DNA from: Sapria himalayana
Taxonomy: Eukaryota > Streptophyta > Magnoliopsida > Malpighiales > Rafflesiaceae
Direction: 5' to 3'
Length of the DNA stretch: 64,000 nucleotides
NCBI GenBank assembly: GCA_029783825.1
Contig: JAREIK010010171.1
Location: 59,904-123,903 of the forward strand
Below, one piece after another: positions 51,799-63,486 of this stretch (the first letter of the stretch is position 1; each line of letters begins with the position of its first letter). The notes beneath the pieces are model-generated. The model did no database searches. It was not told the DNA's origin and saw only the letters and a program-made list of their open reading frames with translations. The position numbers and the translations under genes were made by a program.

Positions 51799-54700
51799 AT
51801 GTCAAGAACTAGTGATGCTCGTGATGATGGAGTAAACATCCAAGAACTATTTGAACGACTTAGTCGTCAATTAACCGATGTGCAAGGGAGCATTCGGGGT
51901 CTTAACGACCGAGTTACCCGGATTAAAGGAGCACATGTTACCAACTATAGTCTACAAGATCGAGAAAAGGCATCTTTGCGGTGTAACAAAAATAATCTTA
52001 TTTGTGAAGATGAGGTGGAGTCAATTGTTGGTGAATATGAACCATACATTCCACGACAACCAAGGAGAAATTCCATGAATCATGACCCCATGAGGAACAT
52101 CAAGGTCTCTATTCCTTCATTCAAAGGAGACACGGATCCAGAGGCCTACTTTGAGTGGGAACAAGGATCGAGAATATATTCGATTGCTACAACTACATCG
52201 ATGAGCATAAGGTACGATTGGCGGTGTTGGAATTTTCTGGATATGCTCTTATTTGGTGGGAACAATTGTGTTCTACTCGACGAAAATGAGGGAAGGCCCT
52301 TTGAGATCGTGGGAATGATTGAAGGTGGCTATGAGGGTGAAATTTGTACCTCGAAGCTACCAACGGGATGCCTTGAGAAAATTACAACAACTTACTCCAT
52401 GGATCCAAAGTGTGGAGGATTATGCCAAGGAGTTGGAAACGGCATTGATTCGAGCCGAGGTTGAGGAGAGTGATAATGCCAAATGTTCCGGTTTCTTAAA
52501 TGGGTTAAACGTGATATTGCCGATATTGTTGATCTACACAATTATTGTGACTTGGAGGATTTGATCCACCGGGCTAGCCAAGTGGAGAAACACTAAGGAG
52601 GAGGGGTAAGCTTCCACAAACTTATCCAACAAAGACTTGGCCAAAAGGGATAATCGGTTCATACCGAACCATCAAGGCAATCAAGATTGAGAAGACAAGG
52701 GAAAATCTCTTGTCAAGGCTGAACCCACCTAAGCCTAAGGGGAATAATGGGAAGGAGATCCGACATCGAGATATCACTTGTTTCCAGTGCCAAGGAAAGG
52801 GACATATTTCCACTCAATGTCCAAATAAGCGAGTAATGATCATCTCGGATTCGGGAGACATAGAGTCTACCGATGATGAAGAGCCAAATGAAGAAGATAG
52901 TGATGATGATGCTGGTAGCATTCATTCAGCTGGGAGTGGACTAAATTGTGTGGCATGCGGGCTCTTAGCACATTGCCAAAACAGGAGGAACCTGAGAAGC
53001 AAAGGGAGAACATATTTCATAGTCGATGCTACATCGGAGATAAAAAATGGAGCCTCATTATTGATAATGGAAGTTGTACAAATGTGGCAAGTGACTATTT
53101 GGTCAAAAAGCTGGGACTTCAAACAACGCTCCATCCAAAGCCATATAAACTTCAATGGCTCAATAATAGTAGTGAAGTGAAAGTCAATCGGCAAGTGGTC
53201 CTTAACATTCGAATAAAGGATTATCAAGATGAGGTATGTTGTGATATCATCCCAATGCAAGCATGTCACATTTTGCTTGGGCGACCTTGGAAATATGATA
53301 GGCGAGTTTCCTATGATGGGTTCCACAATCACTTTTTACTTGATCATGGTGGAAAAAAAGTGGTCCTTAAACCACTATCTCCGAAAGAGGTTCATGAAGA
53401 CCAGGCATATATTCAAAAACAATACTCCCAAGAGTGAGAGAAAAAAAGGAGAGGGAAAAAGAAAAAAGAAATTATTGGTAGGGGTAAAAGAGGCAAAAAA
53501 AATAAGTGTTGAAACCCCATTACTTTTGTTACGTTTCAAGGGAGCTTATATTTCTTCATCTAATGAACTAACCTCTTCTCTTCCAAAAGTTTTTTGATGA
53601 TCTCTTGAAGGAATTTGAAGATATCTTTCCGGAGGAGTTTACCGAATGGGCTACCAACTATGAGAGGTATTGAGCATCAAATCGACTTTGTTCCAGGAGC
53701 TTCCATTCCCAACCGACCAGCTTACCGAACAAATCCTGAAGAATCTAAGGAAATTCAAAGGCAGGTCGAAGAGTTACTTGAAAAGGGTTGGGTTCGAGAA
53801 AGTATGAGCCCATGTGTAGTTCCAGTACTTTTGGTTCCAAAGAAAGATGGAGGGTGGCGAATGTGCGTAGATTGTCGAGCCGTTAATGCCATAACGGTAA
53901 AATACCGACATCCTATTCCGAGGTTAGATGATATGCTGGATGAATTACATGGTTCATGCATCTTCTCAAAGATTGATTTAAAGAGTGGTTACCATCAAAT
54001 TCGAATGAAACCAGGTGATGAGTGGAAAACTGCATTTAAAACAAAGTTTGGATTATATGAGTGGTTAGTTATGCCTTTTGGTTTAACTAATGCACCAAGT
54101 ACATTCATGCGACTAATGAATCATGTTCTTAGACCTTTCATTGGAAAGTTTGTTGTAGTTTACTTTGATGACATTCTTATTTATAGCAAAAATATGGATG
54201 AGCATATTGAGCATTTGCGTGAGGTATTAAATGTTTTATGATTGGAGCATTTGTTAGCTAACCCTCAAAAGTGAACATTTGGTGTAGACCATTGTATATT
54301 TTGGGTTTTGTTATAAGTAATGAAGGAGTGAAGGTGGACGATTCAAAATCAAGGCCATCCAAGAATGGCCAACACCATCAAATATCTCAGATATTCGAAG
54401 CTTTCATGGCCTAGCGAGCTTCTACCGCCAATTTGTGAAGGATTTTAGCACTTTGGCAGCCCCATTAACATCTATTATCAAAAAGGATGTCCCTTTTAAA
54501 TGGGGAAGTGCTCAAGAAAATCTTTCAATACCTTAAAGTATCACCTCACACATGCACCCATTTTTGATGCTACCTGATTTTAATAACCTTTTGAAATTGA
54601 ATGTGATGCTTCAGGTATAGGTATTGGAGCGGTTCTTATGCAAGAAAAGAAGCTGGTGGCATACTTCAAGTGAGAAGCTTCATGGTGCCATGCTCAATTA

Positions 54701-56394
54701 TTCTACTTATGATAAAGAGTTTATTCCTTTGTGAGAGCATTTGAGACTTGGACAACACTACTTGAGAGCAAATGAGTTTGTTGTCCACACCGACCATGAG
54801 TCCTTGAAACACTTGAAAGGACAAAGTCAATTGAGTAAGAGGCACATTCGGTGGGTATCTTTCATCGACACTTTTCCCTACACTATCAAGTACAAGAAAG
54901 GTAAGAGAATGTGGTGGCTGATGCCCTTTCTAGAAGGTATGCTTTGATTTCTTTTGCAACTTCTCAATTTCTTGGATTCTCACATATTAAAGCATTATAT
55001 GAAATGATAAATATTTTGGGGAAATTTATGCTTTATGTGAAAAGGGGGGACATGGAAAATTTTATAAGCATGATGGATATTTGTTCTATTGCGATCGACA
55101 TTGTATACCTTGTGGATCTATCGTGATCTTTTAATTATTGAAGCTCATGAGGGTGGTTTAATGGGACACTTTGGTGTCACCAAGACTTTAATTATTGCAG
55201 GAACGTTTCTATTGGCCCAGAATGGCTAAGAATGTGGCAAAGTACATAGGAAAGTGCATCATTTGTCGACAAGCAAAATCTAAGTCTCGCCCTCATGGAT
55301 TATACACACCACTTCCTATCCCAGATACACCTTGGGTTGATATCTCCATGGATTTTGTTCTTGGCCTTCCACGAACCAAACGAGGCAAAGATGCAACTTT
55401 TTGTCGTAGTTGACCGTTTTTACAAAATGGCTCATTTATTGCATGCACTAAGACAAATGATGCAAAACATATTTCAAATCTCTTTTTCAAAGAAGTGGTT
55501 CGTTTGCATGGAATTCCCAAAACCATTATTTCGGACCGAGATGCAAAATTTTTAAGTTATTTTTGGAAAGGCTTTTGGGGAAAAATTGGGACAAAACTCT
55601 TATTCTCTACTTCCAGTCATCCTCAAACAGATGGACAAACTGAAGTAGTTAATAGAATATTAGGAGCATTACTAAGAAGTGTTATTGGGAAAAATTTAGC
55701 CAATTGGGAAGAATGTTTACCTCATATTGAATTTGCATATAATCGATCTATGCATTCTTCTACTAACATGAGTCCATTTGAAATTGTTTATGGGTTTAAT
55801 CCTCTAACCCCTCTTGATTTATTGCCATTGCCTAGCAATGAGCAAAAGAACACTCATGGCAGGGATCGAGCTCAGTTTGTGAAGAAAATTCATGTCAAGG
55901 TAAAGGAAAACTTGGAAAAGGTGAATGATCGAACCACTCGGAGGGTGAACCAACGACGCAAGCAAGTGATCTTCCAACCTGGAGATTGGGTTTGGCTCCA
56001 TATGCGCAAAGAAAGGTTTCCGGAGGAACGAAAATCCAAATTGTTACCGAGGGGAGATGGACCATTTCAATTCTTAAAAAAAATTGGAGACAATGCCTAT
56101 AAACTTGAATTACCAGGTGAGTATAATGTTCATGCAACTTTTAATGTAGCTGATTTAAGTTTGTATGATGTAGGAGATGAAATGGAGCCAAGGTTGAAGG
56201 ATCAACCTTTTCAAGAAGAGGGGACTGATGCAGAAATTCAAGACCAAATCATACTACCGCTTGGTCCAATCACTCGAAGTCATACTAAGGCCTTTCAAAA
56301 ACAAGTCCAAATTATTATTGAAGCCTTAAACAAGGAAAAACAAGTTGGTGAATTTGAAAGAAAGACAAATACTCTACTTGGATCATCAACTTGA
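51799..56394 (+). pseudogene. Unit 6 gag-pol polyprotein, disabled (B/C recombinant)
   Basis: The 5' four fifths are type B: Cys in gag near 51981 as in unit 4, tgattggagc and aagtgaacat in RT, and gaccgtttttac in integrase near 55413. The 3' part is type C: cttccagtc near 55611, FNPLTP, caacgacgc with no stop, and tttcaattctt. The change therefore falls between about 55424 and 55611. At least a dozen single-base indels break the frame, for example near 52164, 52285, 52510, 52955, 53436, 53592, 54300, 54347, 54520, 54585 and 55127. RT is open at 53615-54241, and the integrase end is open at 55495-56394 (299 codons), including SDRD, QTEVVN, GPF and the LTR-overlapping tail. Confidence 0.92.
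56213..56225 (+). other. Unit 6 polypurine tract
   Basis: AAGAAGAGGGGAC directly before LTR 7. Confidence 0.85.
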
Positions 56395-57192
56395 CCCAGC
56401 ATTGCAAACTTCACCAGAAATCGGATACAAATCCAAAAATTATGAAATTTTAACTAGGACAACAAATTAAGGAAGGTTTCCAATGCAACAAACCGTGTCC
56501 CATTTGGACCTCAGATGAAGGAGATACAAATTTTCCAAAAGGTGGTGCTGGCAGCAATGACTAATTAACTTTGAAAATTCACCAAAATTCGAATACTTGT
56601 CGGAATGCTTTGAAATTTGACATGGACAAACTACATCAAGTTATCTGTTCAAAGAAAGAAACCGTGTTCAATTTGAGCCTTGGATTACGGAGATACATTG
56701 TTTTCAAACAATATTGCGCTGGCAAAAAAAAAAATATTTCTTAGCTAGTTTGTTCCCTATATAACCCCTTGTAATTCATTTTGTAAGGACACCCTTTGAT
56801 GAAATATACAAACACTCTTTGAGTTTTCTTTATATTGTTTTTGCTTGTGAGTGAATAACTCTCTTGTGTGGAACACTCCAAAAATCGGGTTTTTCGGGTT
56901 TAGTTCTCGGAAGGTTCGTTGCCTCTCAATCATTAGGTAAGTGATTGATTTGCATTACTTGTGAAGTCTTTGTAAGTTTAGTATTAGTGGGTCTATTGGT
57001 GTTCGTTGCCATTAGGTTCCTAATCGACTTCTTTGTATTTCTCAAAGATTTACCATTATCCTTCATTTCATTCTCTTGAATCTTTAACCAATAAGAAATT
57101 ATTCTTCTTAAAGTTTTAGATTTATTTCTTTTATTTCATTTCATTCCGCTTGGATTTTTAAGTCCATCTAGTTTATTGTCGATTTCGTATCA
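56226..57192 (+). repeat. LTR 7, 967 bp
   Basis: C-type: atcggatac and gtgtccc as in LTR 2, but cttgtcggaatg and catggac, so it is distinct from both A and B. TATATAA at 56758. Confidence 0.92.
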
Positions 57193-57643
57193 AATTGGTA
57201 TCAGAGGTTAGAAATCTCCAACTTCCTAGTTGTGGGACTTTCCTGAAAAAAAAAGAGAAAAAAAAAGTGCAAAAGAAAAGAAGAAGAAATAAAAAAAAAG
57301 AAATAAAAAAATTACCAAAAAAAAAAGAAAAGAAAAGCCCATTACTTATTGTAAAAGATATTATTCTTATTATTATTATTTTTTATATTTTGATTATTCA
57401 TTGAGTCTTAGCTTTCTTGATCAAGTCAAATCCACATTGCGTGTGTTTCATGTCCTTCATTGGTCTCCTTATAAAAATCATTTCTTATTGATTGTTGGCA
57501 ATTGATTTCGAGAACACTTCCGAATTACTTGAACTTCCACATTAGTGAGTGGTGAGATCATTAAAGAGAGGAGTGAAAACACGAGGGTGAGTGACATTTG
57601 TTGAGTTGTGAGAAACACGAGTGGGTGAGGAAAATATTTCACA
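57193..57643 (+). promoter_or_regulatory. Unit 7 primer binding site and leader
   Basis: Primer site at 57196-57206. The leader has several small deletions near 57425-57445 (tcaagtcaaatcc, attgcgtgtg) and 57598-57613, compared with other units. Confidence 0.85.
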
Positions 57644-60600
57644 ATGTCAAGAACTAGTGATGCTCGTGATGATGGAGTAAACATCCAAGAACTATTTGAA
57701 CGACTTAGTCGTCAATTAACCGATGTGCAAGGGAGCATTCGGGGTCTTAACGACCGAGTTACCCGGATTGAAGGAGCACATGTTACCAACTATGGTCTAC
57801 AAGATCGAGAAAAGGAATCTTTGCGGGGTAACAAAAATAATCTTATTTGTGAAGATGAGGTGGAGTCAATTGTTGGTGAATATGAACCATACATTCCACG
57901 ACAACCAAGGAGAAATTCCATGAATCATGACCCCATGAGGAACATCAAGGTCTCTATTCCTTCATTCAAAGGAGACACGGATCAGAGGCCTACTTTGAGT
58001 GGGAACAAAGGATCGAGAATATATTCGATTGCTACAACTACATCGATGAGCATAAGGTACGATTGGCGGTGTTGGAATTTTCTGGATATGCTCTTATTTG
58101 GTGGGAACAATTGTGTTCTACTCGACGAAAAATGAGGGAAGGCCCTTTGAGATCGTGGGAACGATTGAAGGTGGCTATGAGGGCGAAATTTGTACCTCGA
58201 AGCTACCAACGGGATGCCTTGAGAAAATTACAACAACTTACTCAAGGATCCAAAAGTGTGGAGGATTATGCCAAGGAGTTGGAAACGGCATTGATTCGAG
58301 CCGAGGTTGAGGAGAGTGATAATGCCAAATGTTCCCGTTTCTTAAATGGGTTAAATCGTGATATGGCGACCACCGATATGTTGATCTACACAATTATGGT
58401 GACTTGGAGGATTTGATCCACCGGGCTAGCCAAGTGGAGAAACAACTAAGGAAGAGGGTAAGCTTCCACAAACTTATCCAACAAAGACTTGGCCAAAAAG
58501 GGATAATCGGTTAATACCAAACCATCAAGGCAATCGAGATCGAGAAGACAAGGGAAAATCTCTTGTCAAGGCTGAACCACCTAAGCCTAAGGGGAATGGG
58601 GAAGGAGATCCGACATCGAGATATCACTTGTTTCCGGTGCCAAGGAGAGGGACATATTTCCACTCAATGTCCAAATAAGCGAGTAATGATCATCTCGGAT
58701 TCGGGAGACATAGAGTCTGCCGATGATGAAGAGCCAAATGAAGAAGATAGTGATGATGATGCTGGTAGCATTCATTCAGGGAGTGGACTAAATTGTGTTG
58801 CATTGCGGGCTCTTAGCACATTGCCAAAACAGGAGGAACCTGAGAAGCAAAGGGAGAACATATTTCATAGTCGATGCTACATCGGAGATAAAAAATGGAG
58901 CCTCATTATTGATAATGGAAGTTGTACAAATGTGGCAAGTGACTATTTGGTCAAAAAGCTGGGACTTCAAACAACGCTCCATCCAAAGCCATATAAACTT
59001 CAATGGCTCAATAATAGTGGTGAAGTGAAAGTCAATCGGCAAGTGATCCTTAACATTCGAATAAAGGATTATCAAGATGAGGTATGTTGTGATATCGTCC
59101 CAATGCAAGCATGTCACATTTTGCTTGGGCGACCTTGGCAATATGATAGGCGAGTTTCCTATATGGGTTCCACAATCACTTTTTACTTGATCATGGTGGA
59201 AAAAAAGTGGTCCTTAAACCACTATCTCCGAAAGAGGTTCATGAAGACCAGACATATTTCAAAAACAATACTCCCAAGAGTTGAGAGAAAAAAAGGAGAG
59301 GGAAAAAGAAAAAAAGAAATTATTGGTAGGGGTAAAAGAGGCAAAAAAAATAAGTGTTGAAACCCCATTACTTTTGTTACATTTCAAGGGAGCTTATATT
59401 TCTTCATCTAATGAACTAACCTCTTCTCTTCCCAAAGTTTTTGATGATCTCTTGAAGGAATTTGAAGATATCTTTCCGGAGGAGTTACCGAATGGGCTAC
59501 CATCTATGAGAGGTATTGAGCATCAAATCGACTTTGTTCCAGGAGCTTCCATTCCCAACCGACCAGCTTACCGAACAAATCCTGAAGAATCTAAGGAAAT
59601 TCAAAGGCAGGTCGAAGAGTTACTTGAAAAGGATTGGGTTCGAGAAAGTATGAGCCCATGTGTAGTTCCAGTACTTTTGGTTCCAAAGAAAGATGGAGGG
59701 TGGCGAATGTGCGTAGATTGCCGAGCCGTTAATGCCATAATGGTAAAATACCGACATCCTATTCCAAGGTTAGATGATATGCTAGATGAATTACATGGTT
59801 CATGCATCTTCTCAAAGATTGATTTAAAGAGTGGTTACCATCAAATTCGAATGAAACCAGGTGATGAGTGGAAAACTGCATTTAAAACAAAGTTTGGATT
59901 ATATGAGTGGTTAGTTATGCCTTTTGGTTTAACTAATGCACCAAGTACATTCATGCGACTAATGAATCATGTTCTTAGACCTTTCATTGGAAAGTTTGTT
60001 GTAGTTTACTTTGATGACATTCTTATTTATAGCAAAAATATGGATGAGCATATTGAGCATTTGCGTGAGGTATTAAATGTTTTACGATTGGAGCATTTGT
60101 TGCTAACCCTCAAAAGTGTACATTTGGTGTAGACCATTGTATATTTTTGGGTTTTGTTATTAGTAATGAAGGAGTGAAGGTGGACGATTCAAAAATCAAG
60201 GCCATCCAAGAATGGCCAACACCATCAAATATCTCAGATATTCGAAGCTTTCATGGCCTAGCGAGCTTCTACCGCCGATTTGTGAAGGATTTTAGCACTT
60301 TGGCAGCCCCATTAACATCTATTATCAAAAAGGATGTCCCTTTTAAATGGGGAAGTGCTCAAGAAAAATCTTTCAATACCTTAAAGTATCACCTCACACA
60401 TGCACCCATTTTGATGCTACCTGATTTTAATAAACCTTTTGAAATTGAATGATGCTTCAGGTATAGGTATTGGAGCGGTTCTTATGCAAGAGAAGAAGCC
60501 GGTGGCATACTTCATGAGAAGCTTCATGGTGCCATGCTCAATTATTCTACTTATGATAAAGAGCTTTATTCCTTGGTGAGAGCATTTGAGACTTGACAAC

Positions 60601-62235
60601 ACTACTTGAGAGCAAATGAGTTTGTTGTCCACACCGACCATGAGTCCTTGAAACACTTGAAAGGACAAAGTCAATTGAGTAAGAGGCACATTCGGTGGGT
60701 ATCTTTCATCGACACTTTTCCCTACACTATCAAGTACAAGAAAGGTAAAGAGAATGTGGTGGCTGATGCCCTTTCTAGAAGGTATGCTTTGATTTCTTTT
60801 GCCACTTCTCAATTTCTTGGATTCTCACATATTAAAGCATTATATGAAAATGATAAAGATTTTGGGGAAATTTATGCTTTATGTGAAAAGGGGGGACATG
60901 GAAAATTTTATAAGCATGATGGATATTTGTTCTATTGCGATTGACTTGTATACCTTGTGGATCTATTCGTGATCTTTTAATTATTGAAGCTCATGAGGGT
61001 GGTTTAATGGGACACTTTGGTGTCACCAAGACTTGTAATTTATTGCAGGAACGTTTCTATTGGCCCAAATGGCTAAGAATGTGGCAAAGTACATAGGAAA
61101 GTGCATCACTTGTCGACAAGCAAAATCTAAGTCTCGCCCTCATGGATTATACACACCACTTCCTATCCCAGATACACCTTGGGTTGATATCTCCATGGAT
61201 TTTGTTCTTGGCCTTCCACGAACCAAACGAGGCAAAGATGCAATTTTTGTCGTAGTTGACTGTTTTTCCAAAATGGCTCATTTTATTGCATGCACTAAGA
61301 CAAATGATGCAAAACATATTTCAAATCTCTTTTCAAAGAAGTGGTTCATTTGCATGGAATTCCCAAAACCATTATTTCGGACCGAGATGCAAAATTTTTA
61401 AGTTATTTTGGAAAGGCTTTTGGGGAAAAATTGGGACAAAACTCTTATTCTCTACTTCCAGTCATCCTCAAACAGATGGACAACAGAAGTAGTTAATAGA
61501 ATATTAGGAGCATTACTAAGAAGTGTTATTGGGAAAAATTTAGCCAATTGGGAAGAATGTTTACCTCATATTGAATTTGCATATAATCGATCTATGCATT
61601 CTTCTACTAACATGAGTCCATTTGAAATTGTTTATGGGTTTAATCCTCTAACCCCTCTTGATTTATTGCCATTGCCTAGCAATGAGCAAAAGAACACTCA
61701 TGGCAGGGATCGAGCTCAGTTTGTGAAGAAAATTCATGTCAAGGTAAAGGAAAACTTGGAAAAGGTGAATGATCGAACCACTCGGAGGGTGAACCAACGA
61801 CGCAAGCAAGTGATCTTCCAACCTGGAGATTGGGTTTGGCTCCATATGCGCAAAGAAAGGTTTCCGGAGGAACGAAAATCCAAATTGTTACCGAGGGGAG
61901 ATGGACCATTTCAATCTTAAAAAAATTGGAGACAATGCCTATAAACTTGAATTACCAGGTGAGTATAATGTTCATGCAACTTTTAATGTAGCTGATTTAA
62001 GTTTGTATGATGTAGGAGATGAAATGGAGCCAAGGTTGAAGGATCAACCTTTTCAAGAAGAGGGGACTGATGCAGAAATTCAAGACCAAATCATATACCG
62101 CTTGGTCCAATCACTCGAAGTCATACTAAGGCCTTTCAAAAACAAGTCCAAATTATTATTGAAGCCTTAAACAAGGAAAAACAAGTTGGTGAATTTGAAA
62201 GAAAGACAAATACTCTACTTGGATCATCAACTTGA
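57644..62235 (+). pseudogene. Unit 7 gag-pol polyprotein, disabled (type C)
   Basis: It lacks the A-private stops: gag has TGG near 58000 and RT has CGA near 59722. It shares with A the TGA stops at 60594 (Trp) and 60942 (Arg), so A and C are sister lineages. RT is open at 59281-60132, including YFDD. Numerous small indels break the rest: near 57982 (atcagagg), around 58366 (atggcgaccaccgat, a local rearrangement), 58457, 59162, 59257, 60100, 60451, 60514, 60945, 61067, 61333, 61407, 61483, 61913 and 62095. Many are in homopolymers, and the reading-frame damage may be partly sequencing error. Confidence 0.92.
62055..62067 (+). other. Unit 7 polypurine tract
   Basis: AAGAAGAGGGGAC directly before LTR 8. 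Confidence 0.85.
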
Positions 62236-63028
62236 CCCAGCATTGCAAACTTCACCAGAAATCGGATACAAATCCAAAAATTATGAAATTTTAACTAGGA
62301 CAACAAACATTAAGGAAGGTTTCCAATGCAACAAACCGTGTCCCATTTGGACCTCAGATGAAGGAGATACAAATTTTCCAAAAGGTGGTGCTGGCAGCAA
62401 TGACTAATTAACTTTGAAATTCACCAAAATTCGAATACTTTCGGAATGCTTTGAAATTTGACATGGACAAACTACATCAAGTTATCTGTTCAAAGAAAGA
62501 AACCGTGTTCAATTTGAGCTTGGATTACGGAGATACATTGTTTTCAAACAATGTTGCGCTGGCAAAAAAAAAAATATTTCTTAGCTAGTTTGTTCCCTAT
62601 AAACCCCTTGTAATTCATTTTGTAAGGACACCCTTTGATGAAATATACAAACACTCTTTGAGTTTTCTTTATATTGTTTTTTGCTTGTGAGTGAATAACT
62701 CTCTTGTGTGGAACACTCCAAAAATCGGGTTTTTCGGGTTTAGTTCTCGGAAGGTTCGTTGCCTCTCAATCATTAGGTAAGTGATTGATTTGCATTACTT
62801 GTGAAGTCTTTGTAAGTTTAGTAGTGGGTCTATTGGTGTTCGTTGCCATTAGGTTCCTAATCGACTTCTTTGTATTTCTCAAAGATTTACCATTATCCTT
62901 CATTCATTCTCTTGAATCTTTAACCAATAAGAAATTATTCTTCTTAAAGTTTTAGATTTATTTCTTTTATTTCATTTCATTCCGCTTGGATTTTTAAGTC
63001 CATCTAGTTTATTGTCGATTTCGTATCA
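62068..63028 (+). repeat. LTR 8, 961 bp
   Basis: C-type (tcggaatg, catggac, ttcaaagaaag), with several short deletions: tcatataccg near 62094, ctttcgg near 62440, and tttagtagtggg near 62820. The TATA box is reduced to CCCTATAAACC at about 62595. Confidence 0.9.
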
Positions 63029-63486
63029 AATTGGTATCAGAGGTTAGAAATCTCCAACTTCCTAGTTGTGGGACTTTCCTGAAAAAAAAAAGAGAAAAAA
63101 AGTGCAAAAGAAAAGAAGAAGAAATAAAAAAAAAAGATAAAAAAAATTACCAAAAAAAAAAAGAAAAGAAAAGCCCATTACTTATTGTAAAGAGATTATT
63201 ATTATTATTATTATTTTTTATATTTTGATTATTCATTGAGTCTTAGCTTTCTTGATCGAGTCAAAAATCCACATTGCTTCGTGTGATTTCATGTCCTTCA
63301 TTGGTCTCCTTATAAAAATCATTTCTTATTGATTGTTGGCAATTGATTTCGAGAACACTTCCGAATTACTTGAACTTCCACATTAGTGAGTGGTGAGATC
63401 ATTAAAGAGAGGAGTGAAAACACGAGGGTGAGTGACATTTTGTTGAGTTGTGAGCAAACACGAGTGGGTGAGGAAAATATTTCACA
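63029..63486 (+). promoter_or_regulatory. Unit 8 primer binding site and leader
   Basis: Primer site at 63032-63042, intact. The A-rich leader varies in homopolymer lengths. Confidence 0.83.
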
